Source: JASGKO01 sp049840595
GTDB lineage: Bacteria; Verrucomicrobiota; Verrucomicrobiia; Chthoniobacterales; Chthoniobacteraceae
Direction: 5' to 3'
Assembly: GCA_049840595.1 (NCBI GenBank)
Contig: JASGKO010000004.1
Location: 1-64,000, forward strand
Length of the DNA: 64,000 bases
This document shows positions 34,378-44,019 of the stretch, piece after piece. The translations under genes and the position numbers were made by a program. The number at the start of each line of letters is the position of its first letter. Positions within the stretch are counted from its first letter, which is position 1. A model generated the notes under the pieces. It saw only the letters and a program-made list of their open reading frames with translations. It was not told the DNA's origin and made no database searches.

Positions 34378-35727
34378 TCAAAACGCCAACCCAAACTGCG
34401 CCCCCACCACCAGCGCATTCGGAATCGCCCCGCTCCCGCCGGGGTTGATGATCCACTGCACATCCGGCTGCAGGTAACACCACTTCGTCGGCTGGATGCG
34501 GTATCCGCCTTCGAGCACCACCTCCTCGTGCGGCTTGCTCGCCCCGGTCGCCACCACCTCGCGGGCATAGTCCCCACTCAGCTTCCCATAGGTCACGCCG
34601 AAGATCGTCATGTCGTTATCACGCCCGGGAATCAACCCGCGATAGAGCGCCCCGCCGCTCACCTGCAGCGGCACCAGCGCGATTTTCTCCTGCGGCGCAT
34701 AGGTGAAAGTGCTGAACACCGTCAGCCCCTGATCACTCCCCGGCGTCTCCTGATACACCATCTGATCCGCATGCAGATACAGGCCAAAGGAATCATCCAG
34801 CTTCGAGGTCGAGCCAAATTGCGGGAACTGCCACGACGAATACCAGCCGCCGAGGAAGTAATGCCCCGGCATCCCTTTCATCTCCACCGCCGGCGCACTC
34901 GCGCTCTTCGGGTCCACGATTGATTTCCCATCCGTCGGTGCCGCCACCGCGCGTTTGAACAGCTCCGGCGTCCAGCCTACCTGCGCATGCAGCGTAAAGC
35001 CATCGCCGCTGTGCAGCCCGTAGTCGATCCCATGCCGGAACGAATCGTACATCGTGGACGAGGCCTGATAAATCCCCACCATCGCATTCCACTCCGGCGT
35101 CGGGTCGTAGCGCAGCCGCGCGCCCCACACCGCGAAGGGATAGGCCGAGAACCGCGTATCCAGCAACGCCGCGCGGATGTTCCCGTCGATGCCGTTGCTC
35201 AGGTAGTAGCCGTAGAGCGGCGAGGTCGCAAAGTCATCCCCCGCGCTCATCCGCCCGAGCTTGAGGGAGAATTGATCGTCCAAAAACTTCTGCTCCAGCG
35301 TGATCTGGTAGAGGAAAATCGTCTGCCCGCCGACCAGTTGCATCGGCTCATAAATGCTGCCCACCGTCGGCTTCACACTCGTGCCATCACGCTCCACGCC
35401 GGTGATGCTGAAGGTCGCGCCCTCCCAGTTCATCAGCTTCTGCAAGTCGAGCCGCAGGCCGAAGTAAAAGTCATCCGCATACGTGGTGCGGTGCTTCAGC
35501 CCGCCGACCGGATTGCCCGCGACGATCGCGTTGTAATTGCCGAAGAAGCTCACTCCCTTATCGGCGAGCTGCGTGCGCAAGCCGCCCCAGTCGCCGGTGG
35601 CGTAGTCGCCGTCCAGCCACGCGCGGTAATCGGTGGTTTTGGAAACGGGCGCGGTTTCGGTGCTGCCCGCGTGGGCACTGGCGGCGAGAAGGGTAGTCGT
35701 AAGGGTGAGCAGGGGTAGGGACTTCAT
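34378..35727 (-). CDS. oprB: Carbohydrate-selective porin, OprB family
   Basis: An outer-membrane sugar channel of 449 aa. A signal peptide (LLTLTTTLLAASAHA) is followed by an 18-ish-strand beta-barrel, with DGDYATGDWGGLRTQLADKG as the typical OprB opening and a C-terminal aromatic residue (VVGAQFGLAF) for barrel assembly. It overlaps the fruK stop by 4 bp, so it is the last gene of the fructose operon. A fructose-uptake role is inferred from that context. The protein seems complete. Confidence 0.9.
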   Translation of the reverse strand: MKSLPLLTLTTTLLAASAHAGSTETAPVSKTTDYRAWLDGDYATGDWGGLRTQLADKGVSFFGNYNAIVAGNPVGGLKHRTTYADDFYFGLRLDLQKLMNWEGATFSITGVERDGTSVKPTVGSIYEPMQLVGGQTIFLYQITLEQKFLDDQFSLKLGRMSAGDDFATSPLYGYYLSNGIDGNIRAALLDTRFSAYPFAVWGARLRYDPTPEWNAMVGIYQASSTMYDSFRHGIDYGLHSGDGFTLHAQVGWTPELFKRAVAAPTDGKSIVDPKSASAPAVEMKGMPGHYFLGGWYSSWQFPQFGSTSKLDDSFGLYLHADQMVYQETPGSDQGLTVFSTFTYAPQEKIALVPLQVSGGALYRGLIPGRDNDMTIFGVTYGKLSGDYAREVVATGASKPHEEVVLEGGYRIQPTKWCYLQPDVQWIINPGGSGAIPNALVVGAQFGLAF

Positions 35728-36683
35728 GGGTTGGTTGGGTTGGGAAAAAGGGATTGGAGTTCAGTCTGCGTCTTGCGCAGGGAAATCAGGGCGGGTTCGT
35801 TGATGCCCGCGCCGAGATGGGAAATTGCATCGAGCGAAAATGCCGTCGCCAGGCGCGCGCAATCGGCCAGCGGCAGGTCGTCGAGCAGCGCGCCGATGGT
35901 TCCCGCCACCATCGCGTCGCCCGCGCCGACCGTGCTGCGCACCGTGATCTCCGGCGGCGTGGCCCGCAGCGCTTCCTCCGCGGTGACGAACATCGCCCCG
36001 TCCGCGCCCATCGAGACCACCACCATCTCCACGCCCCGCGCGATCAGCGATTGCGCCGCGGCCAGGATGGCCTCGGGGCTTTCCAGCTTCGTGCCAGTGA
36101 GTTCTTCCAGTTCGGAAATATTCGGCTTGATCAGCGACGGCCCGGCTTCGATCGCGAGCCGCAGCGCCTCCGCGCTCGCATCCACCGCCACCCGCGCGCC
36201 CCGTGCTTTCAGGCTCGTCGTCAGCTCCCCGTAAATCGTCGGGTCCACGCCCGGCGGCAGGCTCCCCGCCAGCACGAACCATTTCGCTTCGAGCTGGCCC
36301 AGGCTTTCGTTCAATGCGGTCAGGTTGTCCGCCTCCACCCGCGCCCCGGGGAAATTGATGTCCGTCGTCTCGTGCTGCTCGGGGTCGGTGATCTTGATCC
36401 CCACCCGCGTCGTCCCGGCGATCCGCACGAAATGGTCCGCAATCGCCTTCTCCGCAAAGAGCTGCTCGAAGATCGCGGCATTCTCGCCGCCGAGGAAGCC
36501 CGTCACCGCCACCTCCTTGCCGTAGTCCGCCAGCGCGGCCGCCACGTTCACGCCCTTGCCGCCCGCCGTGGAGCGCACTTCGCTCGCGCGGTTCACCGCA
36601 CCGGTGCGGAAGTTAGGAATCGTGACCGTGCGATCAATCGCCGGGTTGAGCGTGATGGTGATGACGTCGAATGCCGTTTTCAT
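35724..36683 (-). CDS. fruK: 1-phosphofructokinase
   Basis: It phosphorylates fructose 1-phosphate, the product of the fructose PTS, to fructose 1,6-bisphosphate with ATP. This PfkB-family protein of 319 aa has TLNPAIDRTV at the N-terminus, GGKGVNVAAALADYG for sugar binding, KPNISELEELTG, and the catalytic VRSTVGAGDAMVAG (GAGD aspartate). The ATG at 36,683 is preferred over an in-frame TTG 15 bases upstream. It lies 7 bp after the PTS gene and is coupled to oprB. Confidence 0.93.
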   Translation of the reverse strand: MKTAFDVITITLNPAIDRTVTIPNFRTGAVNRASEVRSTAGGKGVNVAAALADYGKEVAVTGFLGGENAAIFEQLFAEKAIADHFVRIAGTTRVGIKITDPEQHETTDINFPGARVEADNLTALNESLGQLEAKWFVLAGSLPPGVDPTIYGELTTSLKARGARVAVDASAEALRLAIEAGPSLIKPNISELEELTGTKLESPEAILAAAQSLIARGVEMVVVSMGADGAMFVTAEEALRATPPEITVRSTVGAGDAMVAGTIGALLDDLPLADCARLATAFSLDAISHLGAGINEPALISLRKTQTELQSLFPNPTNP

Positions 36684-36690
36684 AACTGGT

Positions 36691-39156
36691 TTAAGCAAGG
36701 GGGAGTTGATGCACTTCGGGCGCGGTCGAACAGGCCAGCGCCTTCCGGGCGAGCGTCTGCGCCTGCGCCAGCGAGAGCCGGCGCAGCGAGGCTTTCACCG
36801 CCGCGATGCTCGGCAGGCTCATGCTCAGCTCCGCCACGCCCAGCCCGCTCAGAATCGCCGCGCCCAGCGGATCGCCTGCGATCCCGCCGCACACGCCGGT
36901 CCATTTGCCCTCGGCCTTCGCCGCCCGCACCGTCATGTCGATCAGCCGCAGCACCGCCGGGTGCAGCCCGTCCACATTCTTCGCCAGCGAGGCGTGCAGC
37001 CGGTCCATCGCCAGCGCGTATTGCGTGAGGTCGTTCGTGCCGATGGAAAAGAAATCCACTTCCTTCGCCAGCTCCGCCGCCATCAGCACCGTCGAGGGCA
37101 CTTCCACCATGATGCCGATTTCCACCGGCGGCACGTCGAGCTGCTTGCGCACTTCCTCGGCCAGTTCCTTCGCCGCTCGCAGGTCTTCCAGCGTCGAGAT
37201 CATTGGGAACATGATCCGGATCGGCCCCGTCACCGAGGCGCGATAGATCGCCCGCAGTTGCGGCAGGAACAGCTCCGGCTGCCGCAGGCAGAGGCGGATG
37301 CCGCGCACACCGAGGAAGGGATTCTCCTCATGCGGCAGCGCGAGATACGGCAGCACCTTGTCGCCGCCGATGTCGAGCGTGCGGATGATCAGCGGCAGCC
37401 CGTTCAGCGCCCGCGTCATCTCGCTATACGCTGCAAATTGTTCGTCCTCCGTCGGCGCGCTGTCGCGGTCGAGGAACAGAAATTCCGTGCGCAACAGCCC
37501 CACGCCTTCCGCCCCGGCTTCCACCGCCGCCGCGGCTTCGCTCGCCTTGCCGATGTTGGCCGATACTTCCACCCGCGCCCCGTCGGTCAGCATGGCCGGT
37601 TGGTAGCGCGTTTCATATTCCGCATTGCGTTGCGATTGCTGGTCGCGCTGGTATTCCCGGGCGGAGCTCAGATCCTCCTCCGTCGGCTCCACATACAGCA
37701 CCCCGGCCAGACCATCGAGGATGGCCTCATCGCCATTCGCCAGCTCCAGCACCGCCGCGCCCGCGCCGACCACCGCCGGAATATCCAGCGAGCGCGCAAT
37801 GATCGCGGTGTGCGAAGTCGGCCCGCCTGCGGCCGTGCACAGGCCGAGAATCCGGCGCGGATCGAGCCGCGCGGTGTCGGAGGGCTGGAGATCGTCCGCG
37901 ATCAGGATCACCGGATGCTCCGGCAGTTGCAGCGTTGCGTTTTCCGTTCCGGCGAGCAGGCGCAGCACGCGCTGGCCGACATCGTGAAAATCGGTCGCCC
38001 GCTCGGCCAGTCGCGGGTTGTCGATGCTCTTCAATTCCTCGACCCGTCGCTCGATCGACTGCTGCCAGGCCCACGCCGCGCTGTGCCCGGCATCGATCTG
38101 CGACAGCACCTCGGCCTGCATGTCCTCGTCGTTGAGCAGCGCGATGTGCGCGTGAAAAATATCCGCCTGCGCCTTGCCTGCGCGGGCTGAGACGGATTGG
38201 TAAATGTCCTCGATCTGCGTCGTCGCCACCGCGATCGCGTTCTTAAACGCCTGGTCCTCGTCCTCGATGCTCTTCGGTGTGTCCTTCACCACGATCCGCG
38301 TCGCTTGAAATTGAAACAACTGGCCAATCGCCACTCCCGGCGATGCGCTCACGCCCGTCACGGCGCGTCCATTGGAAACCGGTGCCCACGCCTGGCCCGC
38401 GCTCGGGGCCGCGAGTTCGTGCGCCTCTTCCAGATCACCCAGCCCCTCCGCGACGGCCTTCGCCAGTGCCTGCAAGGCCGCCGTGGCATCCGCGCCGTTG
38501 GCAAAGATGCGCAGGGTCGCGCCCTTGGCCGCGCCCAGCTTCAGCAACGCGGGCATCGACTTCGCATTCGCGGTCTTGCCGTTCACCTGCACTTTGATCT
38601 CGGAGCCAAAGCCGCTCGCAAGCTGTGCGAAAAACGTGGCCGGTCGCGCATGCAACCCGGCTTCACCGATGATCGTCGCCTCCACATAATCGCCCTCGAT
38701 GCCTGTCTCCACGGTCGCGCTGCTCGGCGTGCGCCGCATCAGGCACGCAATGATTTCGTCGGGATTGCGCGTTGTCGCGAGCCGTTGCGCCGTCGCGAAA
38801 TCGTCCAGCACATCGGTCAGCGCGGAGAGCACCGTGATGTGCTCGTCGGAGAGCGCCGCGATGCCGAAAGCCAGATGCACCGTCTGCCCCGGATTCCATT
38901 CCACGCCGCCGGGAAATTGCACCACCGAGACCGCCGTGCGCTGGATCGCTGCGCGGTCTTTCTGCATCCCGTGCGGGATCGCAATCCCGTTGCCGAGGAA
39001 GGTATTGGCCTGCTCCTCGCGGCCCAGCATGCTTTCCACATAGACCGGCGTGATCGCTCCGATCTCCACCAGCACGCCCCCGGCCTGGCGGATGGCTTCT
39101 TCTTTCGTTTTCGCCGTCGCGCCGAGGCGGATATTTTCTGCGGTCAATTCGATCAT
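36691..39156 (-). CDS. Fused fructose PTS protein EIIA-HPr-Enzyme I
   Basis: An 821-aa multiphosphoryl transfer protein that carries phosphate from PEP to fructose. Residues about 1-145 are EIIA(Fru) with His62 in NGIAIPHG. Residues about 155-245 are HPr with His169 in GEAGLHARPATFFAQLA and Ser200 in NAKSMPALLKLG, equivalent to the regulatory Ser46. From about 265 to the end is Enzyme I with His449 in AAGGPTSHTAIIAR, FLFLDRD, the PEP-binding RTLDIGGDK and the cysteine in WTGVCGGIAGDP. All three phosphohistidines are present, so this one protein replaces separate PtsI, PtsH and IIA. It is encoded between fruA (22 bp) and fruK (7 bp). Confidence 0.94.
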   Translation of the reverse strand: MIELTAENIRLGATAKTKEEAIRQAGGVLVEIGAITPVYVESMLGREEQANTFLGNGIAIPHGMQKDRAAIQRTAVSVVQFPGGVEWNPGQTVHLAFGIAALSDEHITVLSALTDVLDDFATAQRLATTRNPDEIIACLMRRTPSSATVETGIEGDYVEATIIGEAGLHARPATFFAQLASGFGSEIKVQVNGKTANAKSMPALLKLGAAKGATLRIFANGADATAALQALAKAVAEGLGDLEEAHELAAPSAGQAWAPVSNGRAVTGVSASPGVAIGQLFQFQATRIVVKDTPKSIEDEDQAFKNAIAVATTQIEDIYQSVSARAGKAQADIFHAHIALLNDEDMQAEVLSQIDAGHSAAWAWQQSIERRVEELKSIDNPRLAERATDFHDVGQRVLRLLAGTENATLQLPEHPVILIADDLQPSDTARLDPRRILGLCTAAGGPTSHTAIIARSLDIPAVVGAGAAVLELANGDEAILDGLAGVLYVEPTEEDLSSAREYQRDQQSQRNAEYETRYQPAMLTDGARVEVSANIGKASEAAAAVEAGAEGVGLLRTEFLFLDRDSAPTEDEQFAAYSEMTRALNGLPLIIRTLDIGGDKVLPYLALPHEENPFLGVRGIRLCLRQPELFLPQLRAIYRASVTGPIRIMFPMISTLEDLRAAKELAEEVRKQLDVPPVEIGIMVEVPSTVLMAAELAKEVDFFSIGTNDLTQYALAMDRLHASLAKNVDGLHPAVLRLIDMTVRAAKAEGKWTGVCGGIAGDPLGAAILSGLGVAELSMSLPSIAAVKASLRRLSLAQAQTLARKALACSTAPEVHQLPLA

Positions 39157-39178
39157 GGTATGCGAGGGGTGAGGGGAG

Positions 39179-40954
39179 TTAGTCGGCTTTCGCGATTGGA
39201 CGCTTCAGGACGAAGAGCGCCGCCGTGGTGACGATAGTGCCCGCCACGATCGCGAGCAGGTAAGGGACGAGATGAGTGACTGCGCCGGGAATCAGCGCCG
39301 CGAAGATGCCGCCATGCGGCACCAGCGATTGCACGTTGCAGACCATCGAGATCGCCCCCGTCACCGCCGAGCCGAGCACCAGCGCAGGAATCACCCGTAG
39401 CGGATCTTTTGCGGCAAAGGGAATCGCCCCCTCGGTGATGAACGAGATGCCGAGCACCAGCGCCGGGGCCGCGGCCTCGCGTTCCTCTGCATCGAAGCGG
39501 CTGCGGAAGAGGAAGGCCGCCAGCGCCAACCCGAGCGGCGGGGTCATGCCCCCGGCCATTACCGCTGCCATCGGCGTATAGACCTTGCTCGCCAGCAGGC
39601 CCACCGCAAAGGTGTAGGCCGCCTTGTTCACCGGCCCGCCCATGTCGAAGGCCATCATCGCGCCGAGCAGCATCCCGAGCACGAGTGCATTGGAAGTGCG
39701 CATGTGCGTGAGCCAGTCGGTCAGCGCGGTGAGGATTCCATGCACCGGCGGCGCGATCACAAAGATCATCAGCAGCCCGACCACGATGCTGGAGAGAAAG
39801 GGCAGGATCAGCACCGGCTTCAATCCTTCCAGCGTGGACGGCAGTTTGATTTTGTCCGCGAGGAACTTGGTGAAGTAACCCGCGAGAAAGCCGGAGAGAA
39901 TCCCGCCGAGAAAGCCCGCGCCCAGCTCCTGCGCCAGCATGCCGCCGATCAATCCCGGCGCGATGCCCGGCCGGTCAGCGATGGAAAAGGCGATGAACGC
40001 CGAGAACACCGCGACGAACAAATGGAAGGCCGTCCCGCCGCCGATCTGGCTCAGCGCCGCGCCGAGCGTCCCTTCCTGCTTGCCCGCATAAATGCCACCG
40101 ACCGCAAAGGCGAGCGCGATCGCCAGGCCGCCCGCGATCACCAGCGGCAGCATATACGAGACGCCGGTCATCAAATGTTTGTAAGCGCCGGTCCGCGTTT
40201 TCGAGCGCGCCGCCTTCGCCTGCTCGACAGTGGCGGCCAAGTCCTGGCCAGTTGCGGCTGGTTGCGCCAAAGCTTTTTCAATCACCCCGCGCCCCGAGTG
40301 CAGCGCGTCCTTGGTGCTGGTGAGGTAAACCGGCTTCCCGGCAAACCGGGAAAGATCGACCTTCGTATCTGCCGCGATCACCACCGCATCCGCCGCCGCG
40401 ATTTCCTCGGCGGTCAATTGGTTCTTCGCGCCGACCGAGCCCTGGGTCTCGACCTTGATCGTATGCCCGAGCGCTTTTGCTCCTTTTTGCAAAGCCTCGG
40501 CCGCCATAAAGGTATGCGCGATCCCGGTCGGGCAGGCGGTGATTCCGACCAGTTGCTTCCCGGTCGCGGTGGTAGCGGCGGGTGCGACCACTGGTGTCGG
40601 TGCGGCAGCGGTTGGTGGAGGTTCGGTAGCGGTCGGGTAGCGGTCCGGTAGCACTAGGTCGAGGGCGGATTCGATCACATTTTGCGTGTTGCGAATCGCG
40701 TCACTGGTCCGCGTGCTGAAAACGGGTTTCCCGGCAAACCGCGCCGTGTCCACCCGGATGTCGGTTGCGAGAATCACCGCACTAGCTGCGGCAATGTCTT
40801 GAGTGGTTAGTTCATTAGTCGGTCCCGCCGCGCCCTGCGTCTCCACTTTGATAGGAAGTCCGAGCACTTCGGCGGTTTTTTTCAAAGCCTCGGCGGCGAG
40901 CAGGGTATGGGCGATGCCAGTAGGGCAGGAGGTAACGGCGACAAGGGATTTCAT
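39179..40954 (-). CDS. fruA: Fructose PTS enzyme IIBC with two IIB domains
   Basis: The membrane permease that takes up fructose and releases fructose 1-phosphate, 591 aa from the ATG. Two IIB domains come first, each with its phosphocysteine motif: VTSCPTGIAHT (Cys10) and ITACPTGIAHT (Cys141), separated by a Pro/Ala/Thr linker. In duplicated IIB proteins the first copy is often a degenerate IIB'; here both keep the cysteine. The IIC part (about 250-590) has some nine membrane helices and the conserved LGISFITEGAIPFAAKDP. The frame's TTG six bases upstream is unlikely to be the start. First gene of the operon. Confidence 0.94.
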   Translation of the reverse strand: MKSLVAVTSCPTGIAHTLLAAEALKKTAEVLGLPIKVETQGAAGPTNELTTQDIAAASAVILATDIRVDTARFAGKPVFSTRTSDAIRNTQNVIESALDLVLPDRYPTATEPPPTAAAPTPVVAPAATTATGKQLVGITACPTGIAHTFMAAEALQKGAKALGHTIKVETQGSVGAKNQLTAEEIAAADAVVIAADTKVDLSRFAGKPVYLTSTKDALHSGRGVIEKALAQPAATGQDLAATVEQAKAARSKTRTGAYKHLMTGVSYMLPLVIAGGLAIALAFAVGGIYAGKQEGTLGAALSQIGGGTAFHLFVAVFSAFIAFSIADRPGIAPGLIGGMLAQELGAGFLGGILSGFLAGYFTKFLADKIKLPSTLEGLKPVLILPFLSSIVVGLLMIFVIAPPVHGILTALTDWLTHMRTSNALVLGMLLGAMMAFDMGGPVNKAAYTFAVGLLASKVYTPMAAVMAGGMTPPLGLALAAFLFRSRFDAEEREAAAPALVLGISFITEGAIPFAAKDPLRVIPALVLGSAVTGAISMVCNVQSLVPHGGIFAALIPGAVTHLVPYLLAIVAGTIVTTAALFVLKRPIAKAD

Positions 40955-41017
40955 GGTCAAGGGGGTTTCGATGAATAACGAAATATTGCGAAATCTTACG
41001 AATTGCGCAAGTAAAAT

Positions 41018-41086
41018 CTTTCGATTTCTTTCATTTTCTCTTTCGTTGACTTTCGAAAGTGCGGAAATTAGCTTTCAAATCGAAAG
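41018..41086. promoter_or_regulatory. Divergent fru regulatory region with CTTTCR operator repeats
   Basis: The 132-bp gap between fruA and its regulator is AT-rich. It contains a perfect 12-bp palindrome ACTTTCGAAAGT (41,049-41,060), an inverted pair CTTTC-AAATC-GAAAG (41,072-41,086), and further CTTTCG or CTTTCA words at 41,018, 41,028 and 41,040. Repeated TTTCR-type half sites fit DeoR-family repressors that respond to sugar phosphates. Binding by the adjacent DeoR-type protein is inferred. Confidence 0.65.
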
Positions 41087-41899
41087 ATGACCGCTCCGCA
41101 AAAACCGCCTTTGCCCTCTGATTCGTCACCCATGACGATGCAACGCCGTAGCCAAATCGCCGACTGGGTCCGCGAGCGCGGCTCAGCGAGGGTGGGGGAG
41201 CTTTCGGAGTTTTTCAAAGTCTCCGAGGTCACCATCCGCAACGACCTTGCCCAGTTGGAAAAGGAAAACCAGCTCGTCCGCGACCGGGGCGGAGCCATCG
41301 CCAGTTCCGATAACCGGGAACTCACCTCCCTCCTCGCCGTCGAGCAGCGCGCCCATTTGCAAACCTCTGAGAAACAGAGCATTGCACGTCTCGCCGCCGG
41401 AATGGTCAAGCCCGGCGACACCATTATCATGGATGCCGGGACCACCATCGTGGAGATGGTCCCTTTCCTGAGTAAAATCACCCCGCTCCGCATCGTCACC
41501 AACGCCCTCAATGTCGCCCTCGAAGCTGGCGCGGCTACGGATGCCGAGATTATTTTAGTGGGCGGCTCCTATAATCGCGAAGCCTCCAGCACTCTGGGCC
41601 CGTGGGCCGAACGCGCCATCGGCGACCTGATCGTGGACAAGCTTTTCCTCGGGGCCCAGGCCCTTGATGCCGAGCACGGACTCACAGATACCACGATCGA
41701 AATCGCCCAGGTCAAGCAGGCCATGCTCCGCGTCGCCCGCCAGAAAATCCTCCTCACCGACTCCAGTAAATGGGCCCAGCACGGTTTCATCAAGGTCGCC
41801 CCGCTGACCGCCGTCCACACCCTCATCTCCGACCGCGCCCTCCCCGAAGCCGCCCAAACCGCCATTCAAAAGCTCGGGATCGAGCTCCGGTTGGCCTAA
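41087..41899 (+). CDS. DeoR-family regulator, probable fructose operon repressor
   Basis: A 270-aa transcription factor. The N-terminal winged helix (about residues 18-72) shows RRSQIADWVRERGSARVGEL and FFKVSEVTIRNDLAQLEKE. The C-terminal sugar-phosphate sensor domain shows IIMDAGTTIVEMV, VTNALNVALE and LFLGAQALDAEHGLTD. It is divergent from fruA and is probably relieved by fructose 1-phosphate, as for FruR/DeoR relatives. The ATG at 41,087 follows an operator half site directly; a later ATG at 41,132 (MTMQRRSQI) would fit the usual family start better. Confidence 0.87.
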   Translation: MTAPQKPPLPSDSSPMTMQRRSQIADWVRERGSARVGELSEFFKVSEVTIRNDLAQLEKENQLVRDRGGAIASSDNRELTSLLAVEQRAHLQTSEKQSIARLAAGMVKPGDTIIMDAGTTIVEMVPFLSKITPLRIVTNALNVALEAGAATDAEIILVGGSYNREASSTLGPWAERAIGDLIVDKLFLGAQALDAEHGLTDTTIEIAQVKQAMLRVARQKILLTDSSKWAQHGFIKVAPLTAVHTLISDRALPEAAQTAIQKLGIELRLA

Positions 41900-42008
41900 T
41901 TGTTCTTCATCCCTGATTTTTAGACAGGATAAATACGATGAACCGGATGGCAGAATTTATCTTCGTGCCTTCGCGTCTTCGTGGTGAAGCTCTCTTTATT
42001 TACAGAGA

Positions 42009-42797
42009 TTATTCTAAAAACGCCGCCAGCGGACTCGTTGCCTCCGCATAACGCTGCTGCATCCCCAGCCCTTGCTCGAAAGCACTCCGCCCCGCCTCGA
42101 CTGCCATCCGGAAAGCCCGGCCCATTTCCGCCGGATTTGGCGCAATCGCGATCGCGGTATTAACCAAAACGGCTGAAGCACCCATTTCCAGAGCCGCCGC
42201 CGCATGACTTGGCGCGCCGATTCCGGCATCCACAATCACCGGCACGGTGGCCTGCTCAATGATGATCTCAATCTGCGCCCGCGTATCGAGCCCGCGATTG
42301 GAACCAATCGGCGCACCCAGCGGCATCACCGTGGCGGTCCCGATTTCCTCGAGTCGCTTCGCCAGCACGGGGTCGGCATTGATATAAGGCATCACGGTAA
42401 ACCCTTCGCGCACGAGGATTTCTGCGGCCTTGAAGGTCTCGATCGGATCGGGCAGCAAATAGTGGGGATCGGGATGAATCTCCAGCTTCACCCATTGCGG
42501 CAAGCCCGCCGCCGCCGCCAGCCGGGCCAGGCGCACTGCCTCCTCGGCATTCATTGCCCCGCTCGTATTGGGGAGCAGCAGATACTTTTTCGAATCGATG
42601 AAATCCAGAATGTTCGCAAACGGATCCTTCTTCCCCGACAAATCCGCCCGCCGCAGGGCGACGGTCACGATTTCCGTGCCGCTCGCCTCCAGGGCCTCGG
42701 CCATCGATTCATTGGAAGGAAATTTCCCGGTGCCCAGCAGCAGACGCGAACTGAACTCGCGCCCGGCAATACTCCAAGTGGATGCAGATTGACTCAT
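42009..42797 (-). CDS. thiG: Thiazole synthase
   Basis: It forms the thiazole phosphate of thiamine from deoxyxylulose phosphate, dehydroglycine and ThiS-thiocarboxylate. It is a TIM barrel of 262 aa. SRLLLGTGKFPS and TVALRR open the barrel, Lys104 in QWVKLEIHPDP forms the substrate imine, and MPLGAPIGSNRGLDT, VDAGIGAPSHAA and AVLVNTAIA are the later signatures. The start at 42,797 is the family start; the frame extends upstream only as a shadow of tyrS. It follows tyrS by 19 bp. No other thi gene is in the window. Confidence 0.94.
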   Translation of the reverse strand: MSQSASTWSIAGREFSSRLLLGTGKFPSNESMAEALEASGTEIVTVALRRADLSGKKDPFANILDFIDSKKYLLLPNTSGAMNAEEAVRLARLAAAAGLPQWVKLEIHPDPHYLLPDPIETFKAAEILVREGFTVMPYINADPVLAKRLEEIGTATVMPLGAPIGSNRGLDTRAQIEIIIEQATVPVIVDAGIGAPSHAAAALEMGASAVLVNTAIAIAPNPAEMGRAFRMAVEAGRSAFEQGLGMQQRYAEATSPLAAFLE

Positions 42798-42816
42798 TTC
42801 TCGGTAAAAAACCCGG

Positions 42817-44019
42817 CTAGGCTGCGACCTGGGCTGCGGTAATCCGGACCGCATGTTTCTTGTCGAGTCGGAGAATCCCGCCGTTGCTGAAATCGAGCGT
42901 GGCCTTGAGATCGGTGACCTTTTCCCCATTCCACTGCACGCTGCCCTGTTCGACAAGGCGACGGGCATCGCTCCGGGAGCGGGTAATCTTGAACCCGGCC
43001 TCGAACGCCGCGACCACTACGGAAAGCAGGTCGTTTCCGATTCCTTCGACGGAAACATCGGGCAATTCGACTTTATCGAGATCCTTTTTGCTAAAGCGGG
43101 TATTGAAATCTTCCAGCGCGGCCTGGGCCGCTTCGGCGGAGTGATACCGCTCCACGATCCGCGTCGCCAGTTGCTTCTTGGCATCCATCGGATGGATCTC
43201 CGGCATCGTTTCGCCGAGCAGCAGGAGATAGTAGCGGGCCATCAGGGTGTCCGAGATGCTCATCAGCTTCCCAAACATCTCTGTCGGCGCTTCGCTCACG
43301 CCCACGTAGTTGCCGAGGCTCTTGCTCATCTTCTTTACGCCATCGAGCCCTTCGAGCAGCGGCATCAGGAAAACGACCTGTTCCGGCAGGCCCTCTTCCT
43401 TTTGAAGCTGGCGCCCCACCAGGATATTGAAAAGCTGATCCGTCCCGCCGATTTCCACGTCGGCCTTCACTTTTACCGAGTCCCACCCTTGGATGATCGG
43501 GTACATGATCTCGTGCAGGTGCACCGGTGCGCCCTTGTCCACCCGGGTCTTGAAGTCCTCGCGCTGCAACATCTGTTGCATCGTCACCCGGCTGGTGAGC
43601 TTGATCACCTCTTCAAACGACATCATCTCCAGCCACTCGCCATTGAAGACGGTGCGGGTGCGCTTCGGATCGAGCACTTTGAACGCCTGTTCCTGAAAAC
43701 TGCGCGCATTCTGCATCACCTCATCATGGGTGAGTTGCTTGCGGGTGGCGGAGCGGCCGCTCGGATCGCCGATCATCGCGGTAAAGTCACCAATAATGAG
43801 CACGGCCTGGTGACCGAGGTCTTGAAACTGGCGCAGCTTCTGGAGCGCGACCGTGAAACCGAGATGAATGTCGGGAGCGGTTGGGTCCACGCCGAGCTTC
43901 ACATTGAGTGGACGGTTGGTGGAAAAAGAATGGCGTAGCTTCGCCAGCAATTCCTCTTCGTTGAGGATTTGCGCGGCGCCGCGTTTTAAAATTTCGAGCT
44001 GGGACTCGGGAGGTTGCAT
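42817..44019 (-). CDS. tyrS: Tyrosyl-tRNA synthetase
   Basis: A class Ic aminoacyl-tRNA synthetase, 400 aa from the second ATG. The HIGH-type motif is DIHLGFTVAL (52-55), KMSKS is at 230-234 (VKKMSKSLGNYVG), and IGDFTAMIGDPSGRS lines the site. An S4 RNA-binding domain ends the protein (SRSDARRLVEQGSVQWNGEK). It is the longer TyrRZ-like form and not the E. coli type. The earlier ATG at 44,040 would add seven residues. Likely promoters lie in the gap shared with rpsL. Confidence 0.93.
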   Translation of the reverse strand: MQPPESQLEILKRGAAQILNEEELLAKLRHSFSTNRPLNVKLGVDPTAPDIHLGFTVALQKLRQFQDLGHQAVLIIGDFTAMIGDPSGRSATRKQLTHDEVMQNARSFQEQAFKVLDPKRTRTVFNGEWLEMMSFEEVIKLTSRVTMQQMLQREDFKTRVDKGAPVHLHEIMYPIIQGWDSVKVKADVEIGGTDQLFNILVGRQLQKEEGLPEQVVFLMPLLEGLDGVKKMSKSLGNYVGVSEAPTEMFGKLMSISDTLMARYYLLLLGETMPEIHPMDAKKQLATRIVERYHSAEAAQAALEDFNTRFSKKDLDKVELPDVSVEGIGNDLLSVVVAAFEAGFKITRSRSDARRLVEQGSVQWNGEKVTDLKATLDFSNGGILRLDKKHAVRITAAQVAA

